Below, piece by piece: positions 12,325 to 23,366 of a stretch of DNA of 64,000 bases (its first letter is position 1; each line of letters opens with the position of its first letter). Source of the stretch: Castor canadensis (taxonomy: Eukaryota > Chordata > Mammalia > Rodentia > Castoridae); assembly GCF_047511655.1 (NCBI RefSeq), contig NC_133387.1, forward strand, positions 140,116,853 to 140,180,852, written 5' to 3'. The position numbers and the translations under genes are program-made. The notes under the pieces were generated by a model. That model saw only the letters and a list, made by a program, of their open reading frames with translations, made no database searches and was not told the origin of the DNA.

Positions 12325-12620
12325 CTGTTATTCCATTTATCTGTTGCTGCATAACAAATCACTCAAAAACAGTAGCTTAAAACTACCATTTAGTGTCTCT
12401 CATGTTTCTCTGGGCTTACTGGACATAGCCAGGTGGAGCTTACTTGGGGGTCTCATGCATTTGTATTCAAATGTTATCTGAAGCCCAACTGGACTCCCTG
12501 GTCAGCTCACTCACATGGATGGCAGTTGACCGATGGCTTGGAGTTCAGCTGGGGATGACAACTGGAGTGCCTCTTTGTATGCTCTCAAGCATGGCTACTG
12601 GGGTCCAAGTATACATGTTT
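12325..12620 (-). repeat. Ancient LTR-type repeat, probably MaLR-like, antisense
   Basis: ttatctgttgctgcataaca followed by cagtagcttaaaac, a phrase common to old mammalian LTR repeats. Subfamily not assigned. Confidence 0.5.
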
Positions 12621-12687
12621 AAAGAGATAAGAAATAGAAACTGCCAATCTCTTAAAAACCTGGACCTAGAAATTCCTTCCACCATGC

Positions 12688-12783
12688 TTTTTTTTCTTTT
12701 GGTGATTACTGGGGTTTACTGAACTCAAGGCTTCACACTTGCTAGGCCGGCACTTTACCACTTAAGCCATTCCATCAGCCCCA
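12688..12783 (-). mobile_element. tRNA-derived SINE, antisense
   Basis: actgaactcaaggcttcac, cttaagccattccatcag. Confidence 0.85.
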
Positions 12784-12847
12784 CCATAGTCTCTATTTGT
12801 AGAGCAAAGAGCCCTCCCTTTTTCAGATGATAGACGACTTCTATTGT

Positions 12848-12924
12848 GTGTGTGGTGTTGGGGCATCCAGGACCTTGCACATGCTAAGCAAGCCCTTTAC
12901 CACTAAGCTGTGTATCCCCAGCCT
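12848..12924 (-). mobile_element. ID-like SINE, antisense (degenerate)
   Basis: ggaccttgcacatgctaagc and tttaccactaagctg. Confidence 0.65.
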
Positions 12925-13423
12925 GACTCCTATCTTTTGTTCCCACAATGTCGTGACTCAGATTTGAACCAAGGTTGCTGTGGCCACAACCCAGAGTACT
13001 AACCTTTATATGATCACAAGACACTACTTACTGCTAGCTGTTGAAGAAAAATAAAAACAAATTTGTGGTCATCTTTAGCCCACCATAATTTTAATGACAG
13101 ACTTGTATTGTTTAGATTTATATAGCATATGTAGAATAAGGTATACTTCTGGTTTCTTTAGTCATAGTACTTTGCATGTTCATGGCATATTATAATTTTC
13201 ACAGTATTTTTCTGGATTTTTTTTTTCACTTGATATATATGGTAACCTTATAGAAGCAGAGAAATTATTCCTGTTTGAGGAATGGCAGTGGCATGGTTAT
13301 TGAGAGGATTTGAGGAATTTGCTTAACATCCTATATTTAGTAAGTGAGAAATAAGACTAGGACCTACAGCATTTCCATAATATCCAGTGTATTAGTAGTA
13401 AACAATAAAATGTTACATTAAAC

Positions 13424-13604
13424 TTTTTTTATTTTTGGGGTACTAGGGTTTGAACTCAGGGCCTATACTTTGAGTCACTCTATCAGTCCTTTTTTAAATG
13501 GGTTTGTTCAAGATCGTATCTCTTGAACTATTACTGTGATCCTCCTGATCTCTGCCTCTCAAGTAGCTAGGATGTATATCAGCGTGAGCCACTAGTGCCC
13601 GGCT
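13424..13604 (-). mobile_element. Composite SINE, antisense
   Basis: The tRNA-like complement (gggtttgaactcagggcc) is followed by the B1-like complement (ctctcaagtagctagga). Confidence 0.85.
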
Positions 13605-13796
13605 CATTAAACTTGGAATTGCACACTTATAACCATACTTACTCAAGTGAAACATCACTGGTACACAATAAATAAAGGCAGTGTTGAGATAACAGCCTTG
13701 TCTCTTATTTAGCATATTACATTTTAGTCTTTCATAATACTAAACTCTGAAACATACCAATAATGATGTAAAACTGCTTATCTTTTTCTTTTCTCT

Positions 13797-13880
13797 CTTT
13801 TTGTGGTATTGGGGTTTGAACACAGGGCCTCACTCTTGCTAGGCATGTGCTCTACCACTTGAGCCACTCCACCAGCCCTT
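13797..13880 (-). mobile_element. tRNA-derived SINE, antisense
   Basis: gggtttgaacacagggcctc, cacttgagccactccaccag. Confidence 0.92.
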
Positions 13881-14054
13881 TCTAACATAGTGAAATGAAA
13901 TTAAAGCACATTTTAATACCAATTTCAAAATAAATTAGTCCTGAGTAAAGTTATGGGCATGGAAATCTTTGACGTCGTATTTTCATTTCTCCATTTTAAA
14001 AATGAGTTCTCATAATTTTGGTAGGTTGCGTAGTATGTGACTTAAAATACTGAT

Positions 14055-14400
14055 TTATTATTCATATGTGCATACAAGGCTTGGGTCATTTCTCCCCCCT
14101 GCCCCCACCCCCTCCCTTATCACCCACTCCACCCCCTCCCTCTCCCCCCACCCCCTCCATACCCCGCATAAACTCTTTTGCCCTTATCTCTAATTTTGTT
14201 GTAGAGAGAGTATAAGCAATAATAGGAAGGAACGAGGGCTTTTGCTGGTTGAGATAAGGATAGCTATACAGGGAGTTGACTCACATTAATTTCCTGTGCA
14301 TGTGTGTTACATTGTAGGTTAATTCTTTTTGATCTAACCTTTTCTCTACTTCCTGGTCCCCTTTTCCTATTGGCCTCAGTTGCTTTTAAGGTATCTAGCA
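14055..14400 (-). mobile_element. 5'-truncated L1 3' end, antisense
   Basis: Complement of the L1 3'UTR seen at 4040-4370: tattcatatgtgcatacaag, a C-rich tract at 14090-14165, then gagagagtataagcaataat. Confidence 0.92.
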
Positions 14401-14486
14401 ACATATTTTTTATAACCATTCTTCATGTTCATGGCTTTTTAGTCTTTTTGTTTTGTTTATTCTTTTTATTTATTTTCTTTTCTTAG

Positions 14487-14825
14487 AATTCACCTGGGGA
14501 GCTTCTTAAAAATCACCTGTGTAGGCCCCCTCCCCGAGGTTCCAGCTTAATTGTTGAGGAGTGGCATCTGGGGGCATCATTTATTTGTTCATTTTCTGTA
14601 GCATACTGGGGGATTTGAATCCAGCCTTGTACTTGGTAGGCAGGACCTCTACTACTTGAGCCACTCTGCCAGCCAAGATTACCTCCAGACATGTAGTAAG
14701 AAAACCAGGAAAGGTGGATTTTTTTGGGTGTTTTTGTTTTTGTTTTTTTGGTGGTACTGGAATTTGATGGGCATCAATACTTTTTAAAAAGTTCTCTAGG
14801 TGATTCTTATACTTAGCTAGGATCC
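14487..14825 (+). mobile_element. hAT-Charlie MER element split by a SINE
   Basis: The left arm has tcacctggggagcttcttaa (14490 on); the right arm has ttctctaggtgattcttata (near 14790-14811). The two arms are near-palindromic, as in MER5B/MER20-type elements. Exact family uncertain. Confidence 0.6.
14599..14677 (-). mobile_element. tRNA-derived SINE, antisense
   Basis: ggatttgaatccagcc and tacttgagccactctgccag, lying inside the MER element. Confidence 0.82.
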
Positions 14826-15529
14826 AGCCATGTCTTTTTTTTTTTTTTTTTTTGGCACATGGTAAATGTGGTCTGTTTCTTTGCTTATCTATTTTGCAGC
14901 TGTGTGAAAAACTGGGCAAATAATGAGGGAGAAGATAAAAGAAATGAATTAAAGTTGTGTATAGACAGACACCTAATCTAGAAAAGTTACCTTTTGTTTG
15001 TCAGAATGGCCCTTCTTAATAAAATGAATAGATTTTGGCATGGTTTGCTAGTATACAGAGTGTACTTTTAATTACCATTATGTACTTATCTTTCTTTTTA
15101 ATAGGCAGGAACTTTGTTAGGAGGTAGTATTTTTTTTTATGTCTCCTATTATAGCTATCAACATTCTACCTCATTTATGGTAAATAGTGCAAATGTTTAT
15201 CAAATTGAAGTTAGACTATATAGTTACTTTTCTTAACTAGGGCTAGTTACTTTACTCTTTTTTCCCCTTTAGTAGTCTAAGGTCTTTGTAAAAGTTCCTT
15301 GGAATTCTATCCTTGGTTTCCATGATATTGCACTTTCCTTTATTCCTTCATTGTAAATGACTCTTGTTTCCTTTTCTGAATCTTTCCTCCTTTAAGAAAC
15401 CCCCCCCCCCCAAATTCTGGGCCTTTCAAGTCAGTTGTCAGCTATAAAAAACAAGAGCTTATTTCCTTGGTGATTTGTCCTCCCGATTTTTTGTTACTAT
15501 AAATGATGACTGTTTCATTTTTTTTTAAT

Positions 15530-15660
15530 GTGCGTATTTTTTTATTGAGAATGGTGGTTTGCTCTGTTGCTCAGGCTGACCTCCAACTCTTAGGCTCAAT
15601 AGATTATCCTACCTCTAACTCCTGGGTAGCTCGGACTGACTACAGGCACTGCTGCTGCTT
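15530..15660 (-). mobile_element. B1-like SINE, antisense
   Basis: gctctgttgctcaggctgac and cctgggtagctcgga, with poly-T at the left. Confidence 0.65.
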
Positions 15661-15961
15661 TCAGCAGGCTGATGTCTATGTTTCTGTAAGTGTTATAGAA
15701 GTATAATATACAAAAATAAAATAGAATTATTCTAAACCCAATCCTGGTACTATCATTTCAGTGTGGGTATGTCGTTATCTCCCAAACATAGAGTTTATGA
15801 AAATTAACACTAATGGCTTCAGAGTTAATGCACAGATTTATGTGTGGTCTGTCTACCACTTTGTAATTACGTATTTACATTTCTTACCAAGGTACAGTTC
15901 TTTAGATATTTTTATCATACACTCAACATGTTCAAAATTGAATTACCTACTTTCCTATAAA

Positions 15962-16178
15962 TCAGTGGTTCTTATTTGGTGGTAGTTTTGCCTCCCAGGG
16001 AACTCCGGAGACTTTTGGTTGTCACAACTGGAGGAGAAGGATGAGTACTACTCCTTCTCTACTGTAATCAGTAGAGGCCAGGGATCCTGCTAAACACCCT
16101 ACACTGTGTAGAAGAGGCTCCCACAATAGAGTTTTATCTGGTCCAAAATGTGAATAATGACAAGATTGAAAATTGCTG
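15962..16178 (+). mobile_element. MER5A (hAT-Charlie) fossil
   Basis: cagtggttcttatttggtgg, ttggttgtcacaactgg, agaggccagggatcctgcta and gtccaaaatgtgaataatg follow the MER5A consensus order. Confidence 0.9.
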
Positions 16179-17066
16179 CTATAAACTGATCAGCTTTAAA
16201 CTACAGTATTCATTTTTTTCTCTTTTTTTTGGCAGTAAACTTCAGGGCTTTATTCTGTAACATCTTTTTTTTTTTCTTAACAGCACCAGTATTCAGAGAG
16301 AGAGAGTGAGAGAGGGGACTGTAAGCACTGTTTTGCCTTTTTGTTCTTTTTTTTATAATAGTGTTCTAGTTCTTTTCTATACTATAATTTCTCTTTCTTC
16401 CTCCTCTCTTCTTTTTTCCCCTCTGCGTACACACACATTTGCGTGTACACACACCCACACCCACCCTCCCTCTCTTTCTGTCTTTCATCCCTCCCCAACA
16501 GGGTGTCAATTCACAGTCCCCATCTCTTTCAAACTCAAGTTGTTTTATTTCCAATGTGACCTCCCAGAGACAGTAACTGTTTTTCTGTCAAGAATTGGCT
16601 TTTACTGACTTGCTGAGTCAAATATAAACCATTCTGGATGGCTTCAAATGTCCTCCATAATGTGATTGTGTCTCCTTTCTTAATATAATTTAATTATTAT
16701 TATTAGCTATTAGTTAAGTGTGGACTGTGAGGACTACTGAGCAGGTGGCAAGAATATAAAGACATCCAGTTGATTATTTGCTTATGATCCCTATAGTATT
16801 CTGTATTTTTTCCATTGTTTTATCACTGATTTCTCAATTTGTGTCTTTGTTCTTGGTGTTTCTCTCTCTGAAATGCCGTCCTTTCTCACCATATTCTTAA
16901 TTAAATCTTTTCCCTAGAGCAGTTTCTGTCTCTACCTCATTTTAGCATAATTGTTATTTGGTCCAAATACTGTACTAAAAGAACCATAAAGACAACAGGC
17001 ACTGTAGAGGATTCAGACCAAGAAATGAACTCCAACAACTGGAACCACCAGGGACAGAGATGAATG

Positions 17067-17140
17067 TTTTTTTTTTTTTTTTTTGCAGTGCTCTTATTTG
17101 AACTCAGGCCCTCATGCCACTTGAGCCATTCCCCCAAGTG
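17067..17140 (-). mobile_element. tRNA-derived SINE fragment, antisense
   Basis: Poly-T, then atttgaactcaggccctc and gccacttgagccattc. Confidence 0.75.
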
Positions 17141-17617
17141 AAACTTAAGTTGGCCCTTGAAGGAAAAAAGACCAGCACTAAAGGGAAGAGTATCCTTTGG
17201 ACTGGATGAAGTTTTGTCTTTTCCAGCTGCACTGAATTTTCCCTTCCTCATGACTTCACAGTGACTATGTCATATTAATATATAGTGTAGCAGTTCATTG
17301 TCACCTTATTATTTAATGAGTATTAACTTGTTCTTGGTAACTAGACTGGCATTTGTGATCAGAAGCTCTATTCTCTTATATCCCCTAGAGCAGTGCTTCT
17401 CATAGTAGCTAATCTGAATCATTAAAGGTCCTCCTTACCTTCAGTGATGAGGTAAAAATTGACTTTAGAATGTAAATCAGTGCACTGCTTGCTTCGGTGA
17501 GAGTCTTGCTAGTATAAAAAGGTCAGTGTGCTTAATTGATTTACATCCTATCACAGGCTTCTTATTTTATCACAGACTAGTATTGACATGGAGTAGCATT
17601 GCTGTAATGGGAGACAG

Positions 17618-17732
17618 TCAGATTTTTTGAGACAGGATCTCATTATGTAGTCCAGATTGGCCTTGAACTCTCAATTCTCCAGCCTTCATCTCCCAAATTC
17701 TGTGATTACAGGCACACTACCACACCTGACCT
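17618..17732 (-). mobile_element. B1-like SINE, antisense
   Basis: gagacaggatctcattatgt, ggccttgaactc, gtgattacaggcacactacc. Confidence 0.85.
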
Positions 17733-17799
17733 TCCCCTCCTCCCTGAAACCTATAGCAATACATTTTACATTTTGATCCAGTGTTATATATATAGTACA

Positions 17800-18125
17800 T
17801 GCCATATTAGTTCCTGTTCCATTACTGAGATACTGAGGCCATGTACTTTATAGAAAAAATGGGCTTATTTCGTTCACATTTTTGAAAGTGGAAAGTCCAA
17901 ATAGCATGGTGCCAGCTCTTTCGAGAGCCTCTCTGACTACATCACATCATGCTATGTCATCGTGACAGGAGCTCATGTTGAAAGGGAGAGACCACATGGT
18001 AAAATAGAAAGCCAAATAGAGAGACTAGGGTCTGTTGGGGCCCCACAAAAACTATTTTACTGCTTCCAGTGGCATTGCCTCCTAGGCCCCACTTTTCAAG
18101 TGTACCACCACCTGTCACTATATGT
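17800..18125 (-). repeat. MaLR-like LTR, antisense
   Basis: ttagttcctgttcc at the left, gtggaaagtccaaatagca in the body and tcctaggccccacttt toward the right, the order of an antisense MLT1/MST LTR. Confidence 0.55.
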
Positions 18126-18169
18126 GACATAATTTGATATTTCCTTTTTCATTTTATGTGGTGGGTTTT

Positions 18170-18260
18170 TTGGTTTTGTTTTTTTTTTTTTTGGTGGTAG
18201 TGGGGTTTTGAACTCAGGACCTACACTCTTCCACTTGAGCCACACCTCCAGCCCTTGTGT
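18170..18260 (-). mobile_element. tRNA-derived SINE, antisense
   Basis: Poly-T, then gttttgaactcaggacctac and cacttgagccacacctccag. Confidence 0.88.
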
Positions 18261-18964
18261 GTTTTTTTCAAATGCTAAATTGTGACCATGTAGATTTTGA
18301 AAACACTGTGTTCAAGCATTTCACACCTTTCTAAGAAAGGTACTCAGAAAATACCAGAAGTGTTAGCAATGATGAAGTCAAGAAGGTTGAGCCTTCTTAA
18401 TACTTTAGGATTTATTTTTAAACATTTCATCAATACTTAATTGTGTGTGGCATTTTGCATAGAATGACTGTAGAGTGGTTGAATGCTATTTAAGAAACAG
18501 TCAGAAGATACAGTAAAGAGCACTGCTGCTGCCTGAAGAAAGGCTATGGAGAGAGATGTTGGCTGCCTGACAGAGACAGACTTTGCTTTCCTTTCAGTGT
18601 AGCCAAGAACCTTGGCACTGGCTGGTGTGAAGTCCTAGTTAAGATCTCAGGACCAGTTTAAGTGAGTGAAAACCTCATTTTCTCTTTCACTTTTTTGTCA
18701 GGATGTTTTAGGCATCACTCTGTGGTTCAAGTCATCTAACCTCTTATTCACTGGAAAGATGAGAAGGACATTAAAAAGTAAAAGGGGGACAAATACTTCC
18801 AGTGTTTCCTCCTCAGGTTAACTCGTCTTCAGTACTGTCTGGATCTTTTGGAGCATTACTGTTTGGGTAACACTGGAATTCTTAATCTTTGTCAGATTTA
18901 CATGTCTTTAGAAATTTTTAGTTCTAAAAACTAACACTTTATTTTTTCTTAAATATATTTAGTT

Positions 18965-19083
18965 TTTGTTTGTTTGTTTTGAGGTCTCACTGCATAGCCC
19001 AGGTTGTCCTCAAACTCATGGTCTTTCTGCCTCAGCTTCCCCAGTGTTGAGACTAAAGGAGTATATCCCTGCACCCAGCTATT
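18965..19083 (-). mobile_element. B1-like SINE, antisense
   Basis: gaggtctcactgcatagccc, ctgcctcagcttcccc, gcacccagct. Confidence 0.85.
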
Positions 19084-19183
19084 TAATTACTTTTGTAGAC
19101 TTACAATCTTGCTTGAATCGTAACATAGTTTTACTGGGTTATAAGTTAGGTTTAGTCTGTTCTACAAATTGAATTCCATATCT

Positions 19184-19185
<2 letters not shown>

Positions 19186-19225
<40 letters not shown>
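19186..19225. repeat. (GT)20 microsatellite
   Basis: 40 uninterrupted bases of GT, likely polymorphic in length. Confidence 0.97.
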
Positions 19226-19228
<3 letters not shown>

Positions 19229-19509
19229 CAATGTGTTTATTGTTGCTGCTGCTTTTTCTTTTGTTTTTCAGTAAGGAAATAATTCATTTTGAATTTATTT
19301 CATGTCAGTTTATGCTGAGATTTTTTTCCTTTTTTTTTTAATGGCAAAATGTAGCAGGACAGCTTAGAAAGATTTAACGTATTAAACTTCACATTTAGGT
19401 TGGATGTGTATTTTTTTTTTTTGCTTTTCTCATTTGATTAGGGAAAACAATAAACCCTTGACTTTCCGTTTGACTTCAGAAATGTGTGTGATTGTGCCAC
19501 TTAATAACA

Positions 19510-19617
19510 AGGGAATGGCAGAGAACTCAGGTGGTAGATTGCCTGTCTAGTGAGTAGGAAGCCTAAGTTCAAATCCAGTACTGCCAACAACAGCAACAAC
19601 AGTAAAAAAAAAAAAAA
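19510..19617 (+). mobile_element. tRNA-derived SINE (diverged)
   Basis: ctcaggtggtagattgcc, taagttcaaatccagtactg, A-rich tail. Confidence 0.78.
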
Positions 19618-19651
19618 GACTAAATGCCAAAAGTATTTTTAACACTAGTGA

Positions 19652-19772
19652 AAAGCAGCTGAGCGTGGTTGTGTACTTCTATAATCTTAGCACTCAGGAG
19701 ACTGAGGCAGGTGGTTCGAAAGTTCAAAGCCAGCTTGTGCTACATAGTGAGATCCAGTCTCAAAATGTAAAT
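19652..19772 (+). mobile_element. B1-like SINE
   Basis: gctgagcgtggttgtg, ataatcttagcactcagg, gtgctacatagtgagatcc. Confidence 0.85.
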
Positions 19773-21241
19773 ATGTATACATATATGTGTGTGTGTATGT
19801 GTATAATCTTTGTTCCAGAAGCCCTTGCTTAAAACTTTGGTGACATCACAATGTTATCTCCATACCTTTCCTCCCTGTGTCTAATCTTTGCCAAGTCCGG
19901 TCATTCTACCTTTGCGGTGTTTCTTTTATCTGCCGCCTCCTTTACATCTGTACTGCCCTAGTTCTGACCTTCATCATCTCCCCTAGGATCATTACCATAG
20001 ATAACCAGTGTTTTTCCTATCTCCATTCTCTTAAAGTACAGCTCTGTACTTTTGTTAAATTGTATCACGTAACTTCTTAGAACTTGCTATGGCTTTCCAT
20101 TGCCTTTGGAAAACAGTGTGACATTCAAGTTAGTTCTTTGTGGCAAGAAGACTTTGTATTAAGTTTTCATTTGGTGACACTTAGGATCTTGCCAAGACTC
20201 CTCCCTTGGGGTGCTCCTCATCTGTCCCATTGCAGATCTGCTCCATCTCCAGTATACACGTACACCTGATTTTACTGGCATATATCTATCTTCCTCTTGC
20301 CTTCATTTTGTTTATTACTTGCTCCATCTTCTTGGTCAGAGCATACAATGAAACAACATCATAAAACATCAAAGACCTTTTCAGAGTAAACTGAATGCAC
20401 TGGTGTTTTCTGGCAGAAACAGAAATACATTCTTTGTGCTGGACATGGTGACAACGTGCCTGTAATTTGAGCACTAAGGAGGCTGAGTCAAGAGGATTGA
20501 GAGTTTTTTTTTGTGGATGTAAATGGGGTTTATTTAAAAGTCAGGAAAGGAAATACAAAGGGAGCATGGTGGGCGCAGGTAGAGTCCACCAGCAGAGAGC
20601 GGTGCTTTTCTTTTTCAGGTGCTTTTAAAATCTACACTAACCCATGGTGAGGGCAGACCCAGGAGATTCCAACCCAATAATGAACAATTGGGAAGGGGCA
20701 CGGGAGTTCCCACCCAGGTTTGGGTGGTCTGGGCCATCCCAGGGCAACCTACACAAGCCCCAAACTTTTCCAACTCCTAGCCGTCTCACTATCTGAAAAA
20801 ACAAAAACAAAAAAAAACCATCACAAGAAGGGGCTGGTGGAGTGGTTTAAGTGATAAGAAAAGAAAAAATAAGTGAATGGGAGTAGTGCCTTTCTAAAAG
20901 AGCCTGGAGGGTGCCTGGTGACTGTTCTACCAGGTGAGGATACTGCAGGAAAATGCCATTTATGAGGAACAGGCCTTCAGTGGACACCTAGTACCCCTGG
21001 TGCCTTGCTGTTGTACTTCCTGACCCCAGAACTAAGTTTTCAGGAACTCAGAGCTATATGCACCTCATCCATTCCCCTCTGTGCTCCTGATCCCTGAAAG
21101 GCCATTGCTGGAGCTGGATGGTAGATTCCCTGTGTGTTGAGCCCCAGTGGCTGCTGTCCAGGGAGAAAGCTACAAAGCCCTGGTACTGGTTACCTTAGGC
21201 ACGCAGAGAGCATTGTGGTTACTCTCTGTGAGGGTAAAAGA

Positions 21242-21331
21242 AGGGCTGGTGAAGTGGCTCAAGTAGTAGTAGAGTGCCTGCCTAGCAAGTATGAGGCCCT
21301 GAGTTCAAACCTCGGTGCCACCAAAAAATAA
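21242..21331 (+). mobile_element. tRNA-derived SINE inside the non-L1 part
   Basis: ggtgaagtggctcaagtagt, gagttcaaacctcggtgcca, A tail. Confidence 0.92.
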
Positions 21332-21416
21332 ATAAAAATAAAATGAGAGTAAAGGAAAAGTGTAGACAAGTCTGGTACTGGAGTCAGAAGCTTCTACATG
21401 AAACTCTCCTAGGTTT

Positions 21417-21500
21417 TTTTTTTTTTTTTTTTTTTTTTAATTACAGTACAGGGGTTTGACCTCAGGGCCTACATCATGAGCCACTCCACCAGCCCTTTTT
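21417..21500 (-). mobile_element. tRNA-derived SINE, antisense
   Basis: Poly-T, then ggtttgacctcagggcc and gagccactccaccagccc. Confidence 0.85.
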
Positions 21501-22974
21501 TTGTGATGGGCTTTTTCTTTTTCTTTTCTTTTTTTTTTTTTTAACTTTTATTTTTTTATTATTCATATGTGCATACAATACTTGAGTCATTTCTCTCCCC
21601 TGTCCCCACCCCCTCCCTTACCACCCACTCTGCCCCCTCCATCTCCCCGCCACCCCCTACATACCCCGCATAAACTATTTTGCCCTTATCTCTAATTTTG
21701 TTGAAGAGAGAGTATAAGCAATAATGGGAAGGAACGAGGGCTTTTGCTGGTTGAGATAAGGATAGCTATACAGGGAGTTGACTCACATTGATTTTCTGTG
21801 CATGTGTGTTACCTTGTAGGTTAATTCTTTTTGATCTAACCTTTTCTCTAGTTCCTGGTCCCCTTCTCCTATTGGCCTCAGTTGCTTTTAAGGTATCTGC
21901 TTTAGTTTCTCTGCGTTGAGGGCAACAAATGCTAGCTAATTTTTTAGGTGTCTTACCTATCCTCATATCTCCCTTGTGTGCTCTCGCTTTTATCTTGTGA
22001 TCAAAGTTCAATCCCCTTGTTGTGTTTGCCCTTGATCTAATGTCCACATATGAGGGAGAACATACGATTTTTGGTCTTTTGGGCCAGCCTAACCTCACTC
22101 AGAATGATGTCCTCCAATTCCATCCATTTACCAGTGAATGATAACATTTCGTTCTTCTTCATGGCTGCATAAAATTCCATTGTGTATAGATGGCACATTT
22201 TCTTGATCCATTCGTCAGTAGTGGGGCATCTTGGTTGTTTCCATAACTTGGCTATTATGAATAGTGCTGCTTTTCATGGGTGTGCAGGTGCCTCTGGAGT
22301 AACCTGTGTCACAGTCTTTTGGGTATATCCCCAAGAGTGGTATTGCTGGATCAAATGGTAGACCAATGTTTAGCTTTTTAAGTAGCCTCCATATTTTTTT
22401 TCCAGAGTGGTTGTACTAGTTTACATTCCCACCAGCAGTGTAAGAGGGTTCCTTTTTCCCCTGCATCATTGCCAAAACCTGTTGGTGGTGGTGTTGATAA
22501 TGATGGCTATTCTAACAGGGGTGAAGGAGGATTGAGAGTTTGAGGCCAGTCTGGGCTATGTAGTGAATCATATCTCAAAAAAACAAACAAACCAAAAACC
22601 AAAGTACCTTCTTTTTTTCCCAGTTTCATATAATGTGGCCCTTCCTACAACTTGTTTTCTTTTATTAAGTGATAACATCTGTGAGAAAAGAGAAATATTT
22701 CTAGATGAAAATTCTACTTGTACTATGTACATTAACACAATTTTAACATCAGAAAAATGTAAAAGCTCCTATTATTACTACTGGTTCTTTTTATAGATAA
22801 GATTCATAATACTTAAGGAAAAATAGTATAAACAGTAATTCATTTAGTTAATGAACTTTTGAAAAAATTACTGTTTATACCTTATACGTCTTAAACTCCC
22901 AAAATAGATATTCAAGATAATTTAAAGTTAGTTAACCCTGTTAGCAAAATACAGTGTAGAAGTGTTTTGTTTTG

Positions 22975-23130
22975 TTTTATTTTTTGAGATAGGGTTTTGC
23001 TATGTAGAGATGGCAGTTTAGGAATTTTTTTTTGATTTTTTTTTTTTTCTTTTTTGACATGCTAATAGGAATCAAACCCAGAGCCTCATGCATTCTAGAT
23101 GAACACTTTACTACCCAGTTACATTTTTCA
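22975..23130 (-). mobile_element. Degenerate antisense SINE
   Basis: tttgagatagggttttgcta (B1-like), then aatcaaacccagagcctcat (tRNA/ID-like), ending about 80 bp before USP8 exon 2. Confidence 0.6.
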
Positions 23131-23210
23131 GCCATGGAGGTGTATGTGTATGTTTTAATGGTAACTTGCTTTTTGTTAATGAGGAAAATTAGTGGAATTA
23201 CTTCTTTCAG

Positions 23211-23262
23211 GAAGGACGTATCCCATCCATTGTGAAAGTGGAAAAGTAAAGAATTGTTCATC
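23211..23262 (+). other. USP8: USP8 5'UTR part of exon 2
   Basis: The acceptor (ttctttcag) ends at 23210. The 52 untranslated bases hold an in-frame TGA at 23233-23235, 27 bases before the ATG at 23263, which excludes an N-terminal extension within this exon. Confidence 0.8.
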
Positions 23263-23366
23263 ATGCCTGCTGTGGCCTCCGTTCCTAAAGAACTCTACCT
23301 CAGTTCTTCACTGAAAGACCTCAACAAGAAGACAGAAGTTAAGCCAGAGAAAATAAGCACCAAGAG
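23263..23366 (+). CDS. USP8: USP8 coding exon 2 (residues 1-35)
   Basis: Opens with [17 protein letters not shown], the conserved USP8 N-terminus. It encodes the basic lead-in to the MIT/dimerisation region. Donor AG/gtatgt at 23367; phase 2 (34 codons plus 2 nt). A at -3 gives the ATG acceptable context. Confidence 0.96.

Larger units (their letters stand above)
20507..22526 (-). mobile_element. L1 insertion with candidate 3' transduction, antisense
   Basis: Flanked by a perfect 15-bp duplication gaggattgagagttt (20492-20506, 22527-22541). Read on the minus strand it starts in truncated L1 ORF2/3'UTR (22526 down to about 21540), passes a T/A-rich junction where the L1 tail should end, then continues through about 1 kb of non-L1 sequence and ends with AATAAA just before a poly(A) tail (seen as tttatt at 20529-20534 and the T run at about 20504-20512). 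Confidence 0.75.
20437..22590 (+). mobile_element. B1-like SINE split by a 2-kb insertion
   Basis: The left half is 20437-20506 (gctggacatggtgacaac, gaggctgagtcaagaggat). The right half is 22527-22590 (gaggattgagagtttgaggc, cagtctgggctatgtagtg). Removing 20507-22526 and one copy of the 15-bp duplication restores a continuous SINE. Confidence 0.88.
10351..23210 (+). other. USP8: USP8 intron 1
   Basis: 12.9 kb from donor gtgagt to acceptor ttctttcag. It contains the SINEs, LTR remnants, DNA-transposon fossils and L1 insertions listed separately. Stretches at about 10520-11584, 13890-14050, 14830-15530, 16180-17060, 17140-17615, 18265-18960, 19230-19505 and 19775-20435 show no gene or repeat that could be named with confidence. 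Small open frames within the intron carry no recognisable domain. Confidence 0.75.
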
